Shown piece by piece: positions 10,458 through 25,400 of a stretch of DNA of 64,000 nt; the first letter of the stretch is position 1, and each line of letters opens with the position of its first letter. The DNA is from Brachionus manjavacas (lineage: Eukaryota > Rotifera > Eurotatoria > Ploima > Brachionidae), in contig JAHQIY010000023.1 of the NCBI GenBank assembly GCA_019054805.1, positions 124,001 through 188,000 of the forward strand. The letters are read 5' to 3'. A model generated the notes under the pieces. It saw only the letters and a list, made by a program, of their open reading frames with translations. It was not told the origin of the DNA and did not search any database. The position numbers were made by a program, and so were the translations under genes.

Positions 10458-13400
10458 GTAAATACTCTTTTTATTTAGTCATTTCACAAAAGAACCCAAC
10501 TCGATTTGGATAATTGGATTCCAAAAAATAATTTTTAATCATCTTCACTTATTGTTAATTTAAAATAATTAAAAAAATTTTTTGGAAATTTTTTTATAAA
10601 ATTTCAATTGCTTAATGAATTGTTCAAAATAGAACTTAGAAAGAAAATTTCGGACAAGATGTAAATAATTTTACATTTTTATATTTTTTAAATTTTTTGT
10701 GCAATATTTCAAAAAATTAAAAAAAAACATATTTATTAAAAACTGAATTTTTTTTTTAATTGCACAAAAATATTTAAAAAAGTAAAAATTATTTAAATTT
10801 TGCCGATATTTTCTTGAAAAGAAAAAAACTAAATTCTTCATTTGAAAAATTTTCAAAAAATTTTCCTATTTTATTTTTCTACTCTTTATTTGAATACAGA
10901 GTTAAAAAAATTCCTAATTGTAGTAAAATATTTGAATATATTAGAATATCAAAGAGTAGAATTATTAAAATTTTGCCAAAAATTCACTGTATCTTAATAA
11001 AACAATTTCACATAAGTTTTCAATCTTGAGTAAAAAGAACTTTTAAAAGAAAGAGAGTCAAAATCCAAAATGAAAATTTGAAGAAAATGTAAACTGCGCT
11101 TAAAAAAAAGTTTTAGAAAAGGTGAATCTAAATTTTAAATTAGAACTGATAAAATAATTCAATCAAAAGTGTGAAAAAAGCAAACCCTAAATATAGCTCA
11201 ATCAAGTAAATATCAGTGTCAAAAAAATTATTTAAACAGCGTGTACAAATAATCTTCTTAATTTTTAATAATCTGCTTTTATCGAACAGCATTACTAAAA
11301 TTAAATAGATAAAATTATGCCCATTAATTCGAACAAAATACTTATTTAGAAGATTTGACACAATGATCTACGGTAGATTTATCTAAATTATTAATAGAAT
11401 TTAAATTATTTTATTAAAAATCAGAATTTTAGTTCGAAATAAATGTCTAGCATTTATTGGAATAGAAAAAATAAAAGTCTTTATTTAATAATTAGGTGCC
11501 TTTGTGTTTAATTTATGTAGTTTTCTAATTGTAAAACATTTAAATAAAAGGAACTTTATATATAGTTTATAAATTATTTAAAAACAAATTAAAAAATCAA
11601 AAATGATAAGCATCATTTAAGTTAAAGAAAACTAGGCTTATAATTAACTAGTAATAAAATCAAATAAGTTTTTCGGACACAAATTGAAACTGGAAAAAGA
11701 AAAAATTGAAAAGACTATTCGGGTTGCAGTATAATCGAATAAAATTTTTAAAATTAGTTTAATTTGAATTTAAATTTTTATTTTTTTAATTTTTAAATTA
11801 AAATTCGAATTTAACTTAAATTTGATAATCAAGGGGTTGTGAAGTTCATTTCAATTCGATCGTTTCAATTCAGAAAAACTTGAATAACTTTTTTACTAAA
11901 AGAGATAATTTAGTTCTGTAAAATGCTTAATGGTTAAGCAACTTTGCTTAATCCAAAAATATATGTCTGCAAAAACTCTGCAATGTAATTGCACACTTGA
12001 TTGGAATACTTTTTAATGGCGTGCAAAATGCAGAAAATTGCAGAGTATTTTGCAGACTTATTTTACTGCATTAAGCAAATTTGCTTATAATTAAGCATTT
12101 TACAGAACTGAATTATCTCTTTTAGTAAAAAAGTTATTCAAGTTTTTCTGAATTGAAACGAACTTCACAACCCCGATAATCAATTTGAATCTAAAATAAA
12201 ATATTACATTCTAAAATATTTATTCTAAATTTATTGAATTTTTGTGTGTGTGAATCATTATTATTTTAAGTAAATTTATTTATTTATTTACAAATAGGCT
12301 CTTTGAAGGCCAACTGTTTGGAGATCGCACACTCTCCTTTCAGCAAAAATTTAAGCTAAAAAAATTGAAGGTACATGTAAAGTTACACCATTAAACAGAT
12401 ATTGAGAAAATAAAAATAATATTTTTGAAATTAAAATTATCTGATAATTTGTTCCTAAAAGAGTTGTTTAAAAGTCATAAGTATAAAGTCAAGTCCTAGT
12501 TCCGGAGACATAAATTTTTTCCGTTCCAGATAGCTATATTACAGGCTAAGTTTAAGTCAAAATCATTTAAATTAAAGTCCAAGTCGGGACTTCAAAAAAA
12601 ATTTAAATTCCAGACTTGTACTTGTCTTCTTAAGAAATGACTTTAAACAACTCTGTCAGGAACAGATTATCAAGATATTGAGTCTGTAGAGTTTAGGGAA
12701 AAAATAAAGAAAAGTGCCCGGTTCTTAATCAGAATTTCATTTAAGTTTTCTGTATCAAATTGAAGCTCGGCTCTTTAGCTTTTATTTAAGCACATTAACT
12801 TATACTTTGAATAAAATCATTTTAAAAAAAATTTGACCTAAAGGCTACCATATATTTTTCATAAAATAGAATAGATAAAAAAGTATCTATAAAATAGTGA
12901 AGAAAATAAAAAATTTTAGAATTTTTTATTCTTTTATAAAGATGAATCAAATTAAAAAAAGTGTTTAAAATTTGGTGTAAATAGTTTTTGAAATAAGGTT
13001 AAAATTTAAAGGTTTTTTGAGTATATCTTTTGAACCGAATGTAATAAAAAAAGACCTATATATCATTTTGATCCTTGTTTGATTATCTATCTAATAATAT
13101 ATAAAACTTATTAAAATAATACCAATAACTAGGAGGACATTGAGATTATTTAGGTGGGGTCAAGGCTATGGTGTTTATTTCCCGTATAAACAAAGCAGAT
13201 AAATAGTGTATTGTAATCATGAAAGTCTAATGTATTTATGTATAAAATTTGATAAGGTTTGGATGAAGCAATCACTAGATTTTAAAGAAAACAAAACCGA
13301 GCCAACCTTTTTTGAACACCCGTTAGGTGGGAGAAAAAACGAGTAAAGATATATAGGTAAAGATATCTTTTAAATAATTTTAATTAAAAGATAAGTAAAA

Positions 13401-16400
13401 GATTGAATAAAATGAATGAATAAACATGGGTTTAAAATGTACAAAGCACTTTAAGTACAAAAGAGTCGGGAGAACTGATCAGGTATAATTAAAAAGTGCA
13501 TAGAGATTATTTAAGAATAGCATTTACAGTGAATTTTTTTCCTTTAGTAGACACACAATTTCCATAGTAGACAGTTTAAAGTTGTTCCAAGTTGATGGAA
13601 TTCAAAAATTTTTTGGCAGCGTCTTCATCACTTTCGATTTCTTCTTATAATCACAAGCTTTTTTTTCATTCTATAAAACCATTTCAAAAGATAGATTTTG
13701 GCGTATATTTAATATTTTAAATTAAAAATTTTTATCTTCCCAATTTAAATCATTTTTTCCATTTGTCTCTAGTAATGACAACAGTGTTTGATATTTGAAT
13801 GATTGTGTTCATAAATTTTAAATTGGCGACAAGTTTTAAAAAAGTTTGTCAAAAAAATTGTGCCTGAATGAATAAAATGCAAATTTCAACACTTGGCCTT
13901 TTAACTCGAAAAGCTTTAAAAGTTTATTTGAAAGAAAATTTAATTCTAATTTAGAGAAAATACGAACCCAGATTTGAACCTTATTAGCGAATTTCGTTTG
14001 ACAAGACAATGTCTCTTTTCTAATTAAACTTTAAATGATAAAAAACTTGACACTTGGTAATTAAAGTTAAAGCACTCTGATTTTTTCTATTTTTTTAATT
14101 ATATTTAAAATTTCAAGCCGTCATATCAATGATTAAATGGTCATATTAAAAAAAATTGATTACCATTTAACAACCAATTTCAATATATGTCTTTTAAACT
14201 TTCTTCACATTTTTTTTTTTATCTAATTAACTTTATTTTTTAGATTTTTTTTAATGCTGTAAATTAAAGAACTATTAGTTAAAAAATTAAAATTAATAAT
14301 TAAACTTGTATAAAATTAAAATCTTTAATTTAATTATCCATATGATGATTTTATTTATTATCAAATGACAATTTAATTATTGAAATGACAGGTTAATATG
14401 CATCCTTTTTAATCATACTTCTAATAATTTTCAAACTAAATCTAATATTTTTTTAATAAAATTATATATTTTTATAAGATTTTTTTACACCTGTTTGAAT
14501 AATCGAGATTAATTTCTAAGTTTTTTCTTTCTTAGTGAATGAAGCTGAATTTATTTAAAGGCAAAGAATTATGGATATTTAGAAAAAAGTATTAAGTCAA
14601 CTAGTTTATTTTTATTAAATAAAAGGTAATAAAATCAGACACTATTTAAAAATATAATTTGGTAGATAAAGTAATTGATTGTCTATCTCTAATCTTTATT
14701 TTATTAAAAAATTTTCTTTTATTGTTTCTCACTTTGATAGAGTTAACTCTAATTTTTTGATACAGCTTTTTGGTCTACCACGACTACGGTTCAGTTGAGT
14801 TATTTCTTCAGCAGCATTAATTTCCGTTGAATTACTTATTTGTATATTCCTTTGCTTATTTATCGGTATTTCTAGATGATCTTCATGCGTATGTTCAACA
14901 CTAGAATCAGTGACAGCTTCCTGTGATTGTCTTTCTAAGGCAGTTGCTTTGTCTTGTGATCTACCGGGTCGCCTTTTCTGATTAATTAGTATTGATTTGA
15001 TGCTTGATGGGAAAAAATTTAAAAATTAAGAAAAAAATATAAAGTAGCATAAGTAATAAAATATAATATAAAATAAAATTAAATTTCGATGTATTTAAAA
15101 CATAGATTTTAACATTTTACTTATTTTTTACACTTATTTGTGCCAGAGTTTTGTTTCAGATTGATCAAATCATGTTCTATAAGTTGTTACAACTGAAACA
15201 TTGTCGGTACTACCACTTAAAATTATGTTGGACTTATATATAGTATTATTTTATGTCAAATTCACAATTTTCTGAATTTATTGAGTTTTTGATTTTTTAA
15301 TCTGAAAGAGCTTTAGCTCGGCACAGAAAATTAAATTAAAAAAATATTCAAACATCATCTAGAAAAGTCACTAAATTATTTTAAGTTAAAACCAGAATAA
15401 ATTTTGTAAGTTACAAACAATTTTTAGGAATAATAGAAACGGTGTCTTTTTGTTAGAAAAGATTTTTTTAAAATGAAGTTGATGAGCAAATCAAGAACCA
15501 AGCGGTCAAGCCAATTAATTGATTATTATTAAACTTTCGTTTTGAACAAATAGATTTTTGAGCTTTATAAACAATTTGCCAAAATAAAATTTGGCAAGTT
15601 CTTTAAACAATTTCATGATAAATATTCTGAAACGTGCATTTTATCTAAAGATTTACTGACAAAGAGTGTTTATTTAAACATTTGCCCAATTTATCTATTA
15701 AATATTGGTTTTGTTTATAATTAAAATAATCAGTCATTGATTATTGTAAACAATTTAGGAAATGTCAAACAAATTTCATGAGTAGTAGCAATCTTTTTTC
15801 TAAAATTTTTTCCTTAATTCCTTCTTAATTCTATTCAACTCCTGTAATTCTCCTTCTTAATATTTTTTTCTTCAGAATAAATATAATTATCATCATGCAA
15901 TTTACTTCAGTTTTAATGCAAGCTCACAATTTGATGAAAAAAATGTTCTCAATTTAATAAAATTGACTTCTTTCATCAAATAAAATAATCCGCATTTTAT
16001 ATTAATACTTTAGACTCTAATCCATATTTTAGTCTCAAAATTGGAATTTGCCTTCGCTGCTAATTTAAAAGTCTTGAAATCCGATACTATTCTTAACTTT
16101 ATTCCATAAAAAAGATGCTGCCAACAAGCCTAAAAACTTTAAATAAAAATTACTAAAATTTAATAATAATAATAATAATCATCATGAGATGCTCAGACTA
16201 TAAGCAATATTTTAATCTTTCAAAATTTTTATCTGATTTGTTTTTCAATAGATCAATACTTCAGTACTCAATATTTCAATACTATATTTGTTAAATTAAT
16301 TAAATTCTTTATTGTTTGAAAAAAAAATTAAAGAAAAAATTTTATAAACAGATTCGAGTCAGCTCAGAATGGTCCTCTATGAAAATAATTAATCATCATA

Positions 16401-19400
16401 AGTGAACTATGGTACCTCTTGTATTATACGTAGTTTTACTTTCCCTTGGTTCTCTGTATCAACTCAGCTCATCAAGTTCATTTAAGAACTTGTAAAGAAG
16501 ATAAAAAATATTTATTTTTGTTCTCTAATTTTTATTTACAAAACGAATGAAAAGTTTTTACAAATAGTTTTGATTTGAAAAAATTTTATAATGTTTTTAA
16601 ATGTCCTTCACCTTTCGTTGGGACTGTTGAATTATAGTTGAGTATTTAACCTCAACAATTAGACCACCTCCTTGCTTCGAGTTGTTCTTCTCTGTTCTCT
16701 CAAGTATATCTTTCTTCAATTAGGGATTCCATACCAGGCTCAAATTTTATTTCGAGACAGCATTTTCAAGATGTGGTCGAACAAGACTTGCAAACGTCTT
16801 TAGAGGACATATTAAAACTACATATTAAAACGTAGATTACTGGTAAAAAGGTAGAAAATGTTAATTAATAGAATTTCTAAATGTAGAAAAATAATAAAAA
16901 AAAAAAAAGGTAAAAAGACAAAAAAATTTAAAACCAAAGAATTTAAAGCACTTATTCAAGACAATAAAATATCAAGTAAAACTTTATTTTATTCTTTTTT
17001 TTTAAAAATAAAAGAAAAAAATGAATGAACAAATAGAGAATTGAATTATTTGAAAGAGGACAAGACTGATTTGTCTGGATTTTATTTTGATGGATCGCTT
17101 CAATTTTAGATAGAGACTATTTAGTTAATTATTTAAAACAAAAAATAGTTGCCGAAAAATATGATATAGTTTTTAGAGCAAATGAGGTGCATTTTACTTA
17201 CTCTGAAACAAACCTAGATATTATTACCAGACACATAAACCCACAACTAAAGGTTCACTTGTTCAAAACTAACGTAAGGCTAATAATGTATTATGATTTT
17301 GAAAATTGTAATATCAGTAAAACCGAGAGGAAAAATATCAAAAAAAAATGGAAGGCTAAATGATTAGGCAAATGCTTTTGCTAATTGAAATTATGTAATA
17401 TTTATTTTAATAAAGCATATAATCTTGAAGTTTAAGAGGCAAAAAAATTGTACTTATTTTTTTAAATTTTATACTTTAAAATTTTTTTTTCATCGCCAAA
17501 TCTGACGTAATTTTTGAAATAAACAATAATAATAATAGATTTCGAAAAATTAACTTGTGGTTCTACCTTTTTTTTCCTCTACGTTTTTTTTTCTACCAAT
17601 TATTGATTCTACTTATTTTTATTCTATGTTTTGAGTGTAAGCCATTTTTATAATGCTGCACTGATAAAGATATATGTGATGACATAATTCCTTACTGGAC
17701 TTTTCCAAATGCAGTAAGGAAAATACAAATCTAAACTCAAGATATAAAAGAACGCTACAGCTCAAGGTTAAATTTAATTAAATATTTCATGAATAGAAAA
17801 TGAGCTTGAATTTATCCTAAAAATTCTTTTATGACTTTTTGTGACCTTTACTTATAAAGAATTAAATATTGTCCTTTAGTGTCCTATACTGTCCTATAGT
17901 GTCTTTTACTGTCCTTTACTATGGGTTCATAATAATAATTTTTTGATTTTGTTTTTATAAAAATAAATTTTATTCTTAATTAAAGAGTATCTAAATAAAA
18001 AAACATTTTAATTTTACTTCATAATTTTCGGACAAAAAAGTATTTTTAAAATCTGAGATAAGTAAAAGGGGTCCGTGGCGTAGCCCTGGTTTAGGGATTT
18101 GGCTATGCATAATTATTGAGAAAATTTTAGAATGTTTTTTAAAATTTATAATTACTTACTGTAATTTTTAAAAATTTTAATTAATTTTTTTGCTTAATTT
18201 AAAAAACGTATCGAGAATTTCAAATTTAAATATAATAATAATTAAAAAAAATTAAGAAATATAGTTAATTGAATAGTTGGATAGTTATTCTTTATTAAGT
18301 AAAAGACACAAAAGGACAGAATATTCTTCTAATATAGAAAAGGACACTAAAGGACTATATTTAATTCTCTATTAAGTAAAGGACACTAAACGACAGAATA
18401 TTCTTCTAATATAGTAAAGGATAATTCTCTATTAAGTAAAGGACACTAAAGGACAGTATTTAATTCTTTATTAAGTAAAGGACACAAAAGGACAGAATAT
18501 TCTTCTAATATAGTAAAGGACAGTAAAGGACACTAAAGGACAATATTTAATTCTTTATTAAGGACACAAAAGGACAGAATATTCTTCTAATATAGAAAAG
18601 GACACTAAAGGAAAATATTTAATTCTCTATTAAGTAAAGGACACTAAAGGACTATATTTAATTCTCTATTAAGTAAAGGACACTAAACGACAGAATATTC
18701 TTCTAATATAGTAAAGGATAATTCTCTATTAAGTAAAGGACACTAAAGGACAGTATTTAATTCTTTATTAAGTAAAGGACACAAAAGGACAGAATATTCT
18801 TCTAATATAGTAAAGGACACTAAAGGACAGTATTTAATTCTTTATTAAGTAAAGGACACAAAAGGACACAAAAGAATAATTAGCTATAAAAACCCGCTCA
18901 TTGTCTACAGCTCCTTTTTATTTAAACTAATTTAAAATTTTTATGGCGAAAGGATAATTTTAAATAATAAATAAGCAAAAAGTTTAAAATAAATTAGTAT
19001 ATTGTCTAACAAAAGGTTGGGCTTTTATACTAAAACATTATGAAATCTAAACATATCGTTAATAGGTTCAATTTTAGACTATTCCTTTCCTTGTTTCACT
19101 TTATTTTCAGAATTAAACAATAAAAGAATTCAGGCTATTCAAAACTCAGCAGTTCGGTTCATACTTAAACTAAAATTTGAAACATACTGCCACATTCTAC
19201 ATCATGAGGGCTTTGATAAACTAATTAAATAATTTTTTAACAGTAAATTTTGATTTATCAAAAAAGGAAGAATTTTGTTCTTTTTGTTTTTGAAATTCAC
19301 TACACTTTCAATTATTCAAATAAAAACTCAATTTGCTCTATCTCACTAGCAAGTTTTACTTTAAATATGAAAATGCCTGCAATATTAACTTAAAATTATT

Positions 19401-22400
19401 TTTTTATTTGAAACTGAAAAAAATATTTGAAACGTCGCACTTTTTCAATGTTATTTCAACATTAGATACATTTTGTAATTCAAATACAAAAAATTAAACC
19501 ATATAAATACATATAATATTGATTTTAAATAAAATAATATAATAATATTTTTTATAAAATAAAAAAATAAACAAAATATAATTTATATGCAATAATATAA
19601 TTAAAAATTAAATAATCAAGAACAAAAAAAATAAGTGAAAATGACAAGAGTGAAATTAAAAAAAAAACTCTAAATTAAAAAATAATGAAATCTCTAAAAA
19701 ATTTGCATTTCTCAAAATTTCAAACGTTCTTTAGTATGCCATATTCTGACTTGGGCATTTTTAAGACTTGTTCAAAACTTGACACCTGTGACTTCTAAAC
19801 AATCTTTTAAACTTTTAATTTAACATTTAATTGAAAAAAAATTGAATTATATTTTGTAAATAAATAAGGTTTGCAAAATATGAATCAAATCAGAATGTGA
19901 ACAATTCATCATTGGAAGGACCCAACAACAACTACCATCCCATCGAAAATTCAGCGCCGACAAACAATTTGTCCACTAATCTAGCATCACTCCAAAATCA
20001 TCTGAAACTACCTGAATCAAAGAATGAGACCAATTTGTCACTAGCCTTGACATCCAATTCCAGTTCGAATTCAATTTTTGATTTAGTCAGCGATGCTGAG
20101 CTGCTAGAAACGTCAGTAAAGCGAAATGATAAGTACACAGTTAGACGCATTTTAGATATGCACTATTCTTATTTTCGTACCAAACAGTACGATATGTACA
20201 AAAAAGCTACTTTCAGCATACCAAGCATCTTCTACAACATTCTTCATTTGTCCATCGAGAACAATTCTTTGGACGTGCTGAGAATTTGCTTAAAATACGG
20301 CCTGGATTCAAACGAATGCGGAATATCCAAGACCATTGAGTCCAAGTTTACATTTAGATGCAATTTTTGTACAAATAAAAAAATCCAGCCAACTGATTCA
20401 AAACTAAAAGTCAACTCGATCAATTATTGCCAATACAGCTATCTTGTAGCGCTGCCTCCTCTGTTCTTGTCGATTTCTAAATGCAATCACCAAGCAACTC
20501 AATTGCTGCTGTCCTATGGTGCATGCCCCAATATTCAGGACAGCTATGATAATTCACCACTTCATGTGGCTACCGCAAAGCCAAATCCATGCTATGAATG
20601 CATCTATTTGCTGCTTAAGTATCACGCTGATTGTTGCCTATTAAATGCAAATGGTGCAACACCCGCGCAGCTTTTAAATCAGGTAATAGCAGAAAAAAAA
20701 GTTGAGCCAAGCGCCCAATGGGACCATTCAATAGGTTCCATCTATTCAAGAATTATTGGTGAAGTATTCAAGAGTTTAGAAATGGCATCACAGTCTAAAA
20801 GCAAGGCCAATTCGGATGTGAACCAATCTCCCAAAAATGACCGTCTTTTCTTTATATCCACAAACAAGTCGACCAGAAACCTGAACAAAAGTTCAACGCT
20901 GCAGCAAAATGCCAAAGAGAGTTGTTCGCTCAAAAACATTTCCAAGCTGGCATCATCGAACTCGCTTCTAAATGAGACTGATTGCAAAAATGACGGCAAA
21001 CAATTGGGGACAAGTGTGAAGAAAAAAATGCGAAATCAAAACTCGAGTTCGGATGCAAATTTGAATTCTGGCAAAAGAAGCAAAAGCAAGCTGAAAAAGG
21101 AAATGTCAGAGGCTAAAAATTTGATCACAGTGTTCGAGCCGGGAGAAAAGTGCAAAAGTCTAATAAATGTGACACCGAATAATTTTATAAATCAAAATAT
21201 TGATGGCAATGAAAGCTATTTGCTGAAAAAGTATGCCAGATACTCAAGGTCTCCTGTGAACAAGGTCGGCTCGGCTGTGGTCCGAATACCGACGTTTAAT
21301 CAATCGATTAAAATAGACAAGATCAGCCGTCAAACAAGCCTCAGCAATTTTATGATAAACAAATTGAATTCTATTCGTAATTTGAATTCAAGTTATGCCT
21401 ACGGCTCTAATCGAAGAGAGGAGAATTTCGGCCAGCAAATCAGTAAATCAACTGACCAGCAATTTAGTGTGACGAATGACAACAATTCAATGGTATCTTC
21501 TAAAGTCTCGCTTTTTAAAAAACCAGTTAGTATCTAGGTTTATATTTTTTATGAACAAAATTATCCTTTTATTTTGGGCAATTTTTTAACAGTGTTTTTT
21601 AAACAAGTGAAAACTAGATATTTTCAAAATTTACAAATTTTACAAAAATTCATTCAATTCAATGTGTATCGTCTCCTGCTTTTCTTTTGCTGATATTTCG
21701 CATCTGTGACTCAACAATTTTTTTCTTCTTTTCTCGCTCATTCAATTCATTCATAGCTACAGTGCACTCGAATTTAAACAGTTATTAATCTATAATTGGA
21801 CCAAAGGTAAGTTTTGAGTCCAATGTGACGCCTAAGAATTTAACTTTTTGCTCATTAACGGGTGACAATATAAAATCGAGACGAACTTTAAAAAGGTCAT
21901 AACTCCTTTAGTATTTACCAAAATAAAACGAAATTTTGAGAGAATATAGCATTTTTATTCTAGTTTTTATTTATGCTTTTATCTTTTTTAAATCAGTCCA
22001 TTTCTTTGAATATTATTGAGTCGTTTGGAAATAGAGGCCAAAAGGTCCTGTACGAGATTTTAGTCCATATTCCATGTTTCAAAGTCCTATTTTATTCCTT
22101 AGTTCATCTAAGGTTTTTACTCACCAGCCATTCTCATACACTTTCCCCTTTAAAGTGGACCAAAAATCTTCAGTTGGTCGTACTTCTGGCACATTCGCAT
22201 TTTTGCACAAATTTGATATTTTGGTCAATCAAGTAGTTAGTAGTTGACCATTATTTACATAATGAGAGCTCACCAAGTCGGGCCAGAACTTATAGTTGCC
22301 GTCTGAATGATGCTTTTTAATAAACGGAATGACTCTACGCTTTATAAAGTCCAAATAGACAGTTTGGTTGACTGCAAGTCCACTTTTTCGTATGACTGGC

Positions 22401-25400
22401 GCCGAAATACCCCTTTCAGAAATGACCAACCAAACATGTAATTTTTGTTCAAATTTCTTAACTGGGGTATATTTTGTACTTGCTAGTGTTGAAGCAATGT
22501 TACTTGAGAAAAATATGGAAATATTATTTCAGCACAATCAATTTCTGATTAGCACAATGAAAAAAAAAATTCAACACTATTCGATTTCTTCTCAGCACAA
22601 AAAATTATATTTAAAAATAAAACATTTAACACAAAAAAATTGTGTTTGAAAATAATTCTTAAAGGAAATTTTTTTTTCAACACAAAAATATTTGGCATAA
22701 AAAATTTTTTTTTAATTTTAAATTTTATTTAATGATATTTATAAGTGGAAGTTAAGTAAATAAAGTAAATTTCGAAGCCTAAAGAAAAGAAATTAAAAAA
22801 AAATTAGTCTCTAGAAAACCAGTTTCCGCATTTTTTGCTCTCCCTCTTTTAAGCTTATTGACAAATTTGTTCTTTTTTTAAACAGTTCTTTTAATGCCAA
22901 TAAATGTGCACAATTTCCTAATTTAGTGAAAAACTTGCAAGAACATTTTTTACTGTTGAGCTCAACTTTATAACAGTTGTTGAATAAATTTTTTTTAATT
23001 TTCCCAACAAGCCATTAATTTTTGTGTTGAATGCATTTATTTTATTTTTGATTTTTGTGCTAAAAGTGATTTTTTCAGACTTTAATTTTTGTGTTGAGAA
23101 GAAATCATTTTGTGCTGAGCTTTTTGAAATTGTGTTAAATGGTTATTTTATTGGTTTGAACAGGTAGACCCGAAAAATATATCATATCCATTGATTTTAC
23201 CATGCCTGAGAGTGAAATAGAATTCATCGTCTTAAATTCAGGAAGTATTTGGATTTTTTAAATACAAATTTCTACATTTAACTCTAGTTACTTTTTTTTG
23301 CGTTTCGGTTCGGTCAGGGATTTTCATCTTTTTTCTAGGTGTTATTTGAAGCTTATTCAACAATTTTGAGACCATTTGCTGGCTTATATCAAACTTTTTG
23401 GCTGCTTGTCGCTGACTGATGTTGTCTTTGTGATCAAAAGCCTTTTTTAGCTTGTTGAGTTGTACTTTAATCATTTTTTTCGGTGTTTGACCAGATCCTT
23501 GTTTCCTTTCTGGTGAAAAATATTCACTACGTTTTAAAATTTGGTAAACAGTAATCCCTGGAATTTTTTCTGCCATTAAATGCCTCACAGTGAATATCTT
23601 TCCAAGTGATCTATTTTCGTAAAAAAACGCGTACGCGCGAAATCCTACGGCCTCTTCTTTAGATGAATTTATCTTGTTGATTTTTAATTCAAATTTGAAT
23701 AATTTTTTTTTATCGTATTTAAAATTAAATTTACTTCAAGAATATGGAAAGAGATTTAAAAAAAATAAAATAGCATTTCAAATGATACCTAAAGTTCGTC
23801 TCGATTTTAAGTTGTCACCCGTTTTTTAAATTGTTACCATCAATTTTAAGGTCAAGTTTGATTTTAATTTTAGTCTTTTTCTCAAAGATAACATGTAATA
23901 TGACTTTTCAATAGAAATTTTTATTTTCCATTTGAAAAGCCATCTTTCATTTTTTTAAGATACTTTCTTATCATGTTTTCAAGATTTCCTATCTTTTTGA
24001 AAATAAAAAAAGTAGCCAAATCATCTGCAGAAAAGAAATGAATATTGGTTGTTATTTTAATTTTTTGTTGGTATGTTATATATAACAATGCTAGAAAGAA
24101 GTGGACTAATTACCGGCCATTATTTATTTATTTATTGATCAATTAACCTCCTATAAGGAGAAGTAAAAATTAAAAAAAAAATTAAAATTAAAAATGAAAG
24201 ATTAAAAGAAAAGAAAAAAAACCGAAATTGAACGTTAGAAGGCAAGAGAACTTGGACCAAAAACTATGAATTTATTTTAATTCGAATTAGCTCATCTAAG
24301 AGAATTCTGTAATTCTGTAATTCTGTAATTGTTAAATTTTGAATTGTTAAAACATAACCAAATTGAGTCAGATATACCATCATTACAAATTAGATTATTC
24401 TTAAGATTTTCTTTAAGGACAAATTGAAGTTTATAATCAAATGTAAATTTCAAATCAAAATTTTTAGTTTTTGATTTAAATGAAAATATATTTTTTATCA
24501 TTTTTTTAAAAATAAATGACTAAACTTTATTAAACATTTCTATTTTTACCTAAAATAGCATAAAAAGGCAATTCGGTAAATAGTTTGCAGAGAATTGCAA
24601 AATTTTTGCAGAATTGTGTTTTGTATTTAAATGAATCGAATTTTAATGCTCGAAACCATTTATCTCTTTTATTTACTTTTTTGAATTTTTCAGTCACCTA
24701 AGCAAAAAAGTAAAAAGTAATGATAAAAGTCTGGATAGTATACAATAAAAATAGGATCGTCTTAAAAAAATAGGAAATAAGATAAAAATCAAAAATCGCT
24801 TATTGAAAATAACATCAAAATTCAAAAACTTGAGTCTTATGCTTTTTTAAGCAAAAAAATCTAAAAAAATTATGCAAAAAAAATTTTTTAAAAGAATTTA
24901 AAAAATGATCGAATTTCACATAATTTATTTAAAAATTAAGATTACTTCACAAAGCCAACATTTAAAATCAAATAAGACTTTTCTAAACGGAGTAAATGAG
25001 TCGAATTCAATGGATAGCTTACAACAGCAGTCTATTTCAAAGAAAGATAATCAAAATATGAATATGAATTCTGAATTTATCAAAGGTTAGTTGACAAAAA
25101 AAAAAAAAATTTATCTCAATTTTTTTAATAGAAAAATACGAGAGTGCATTCAAGTCGATTTTTACCGAACTGGAAAAGTTTTCTTCAAATATAGAATGTG
25201 TAAAGTTTATAATTGATGAATTACAATTACACATTAAAGAATTATTGGAAACTATTTGTTTTCGAGATGAAATCATTGAATGTCAACTCGCTGATAGTTC
25301 TTCTAATTCAAACAATCAGTCAAATAACAAATTGTCACTGCCAAATCAGTTAATACAAAAACTGGAAAATTTACTCAGTGTTTTAATTCAAGTAAGATGA

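Noticed and set aside
10671..11361. Several 61-73 codon frames in intron 1
   Set aside because: Composition-driven Lys/Phe/Asn frames on both strands, no recognisable protein.
17930..18880. Possible CRISPR-like array of AAAGGACACTAAAGGACA repeats
   Set aside because: Spacing and spacers are irregular and themselves repeated, the arms are inverted, and the host is eukaryotic; it is a fold-back element.
22368..22649. 93-codon plus-strand frame
   Set aside because: Overlaps the antisense of the mariner catalytic region and runs into low-complexity sequence.
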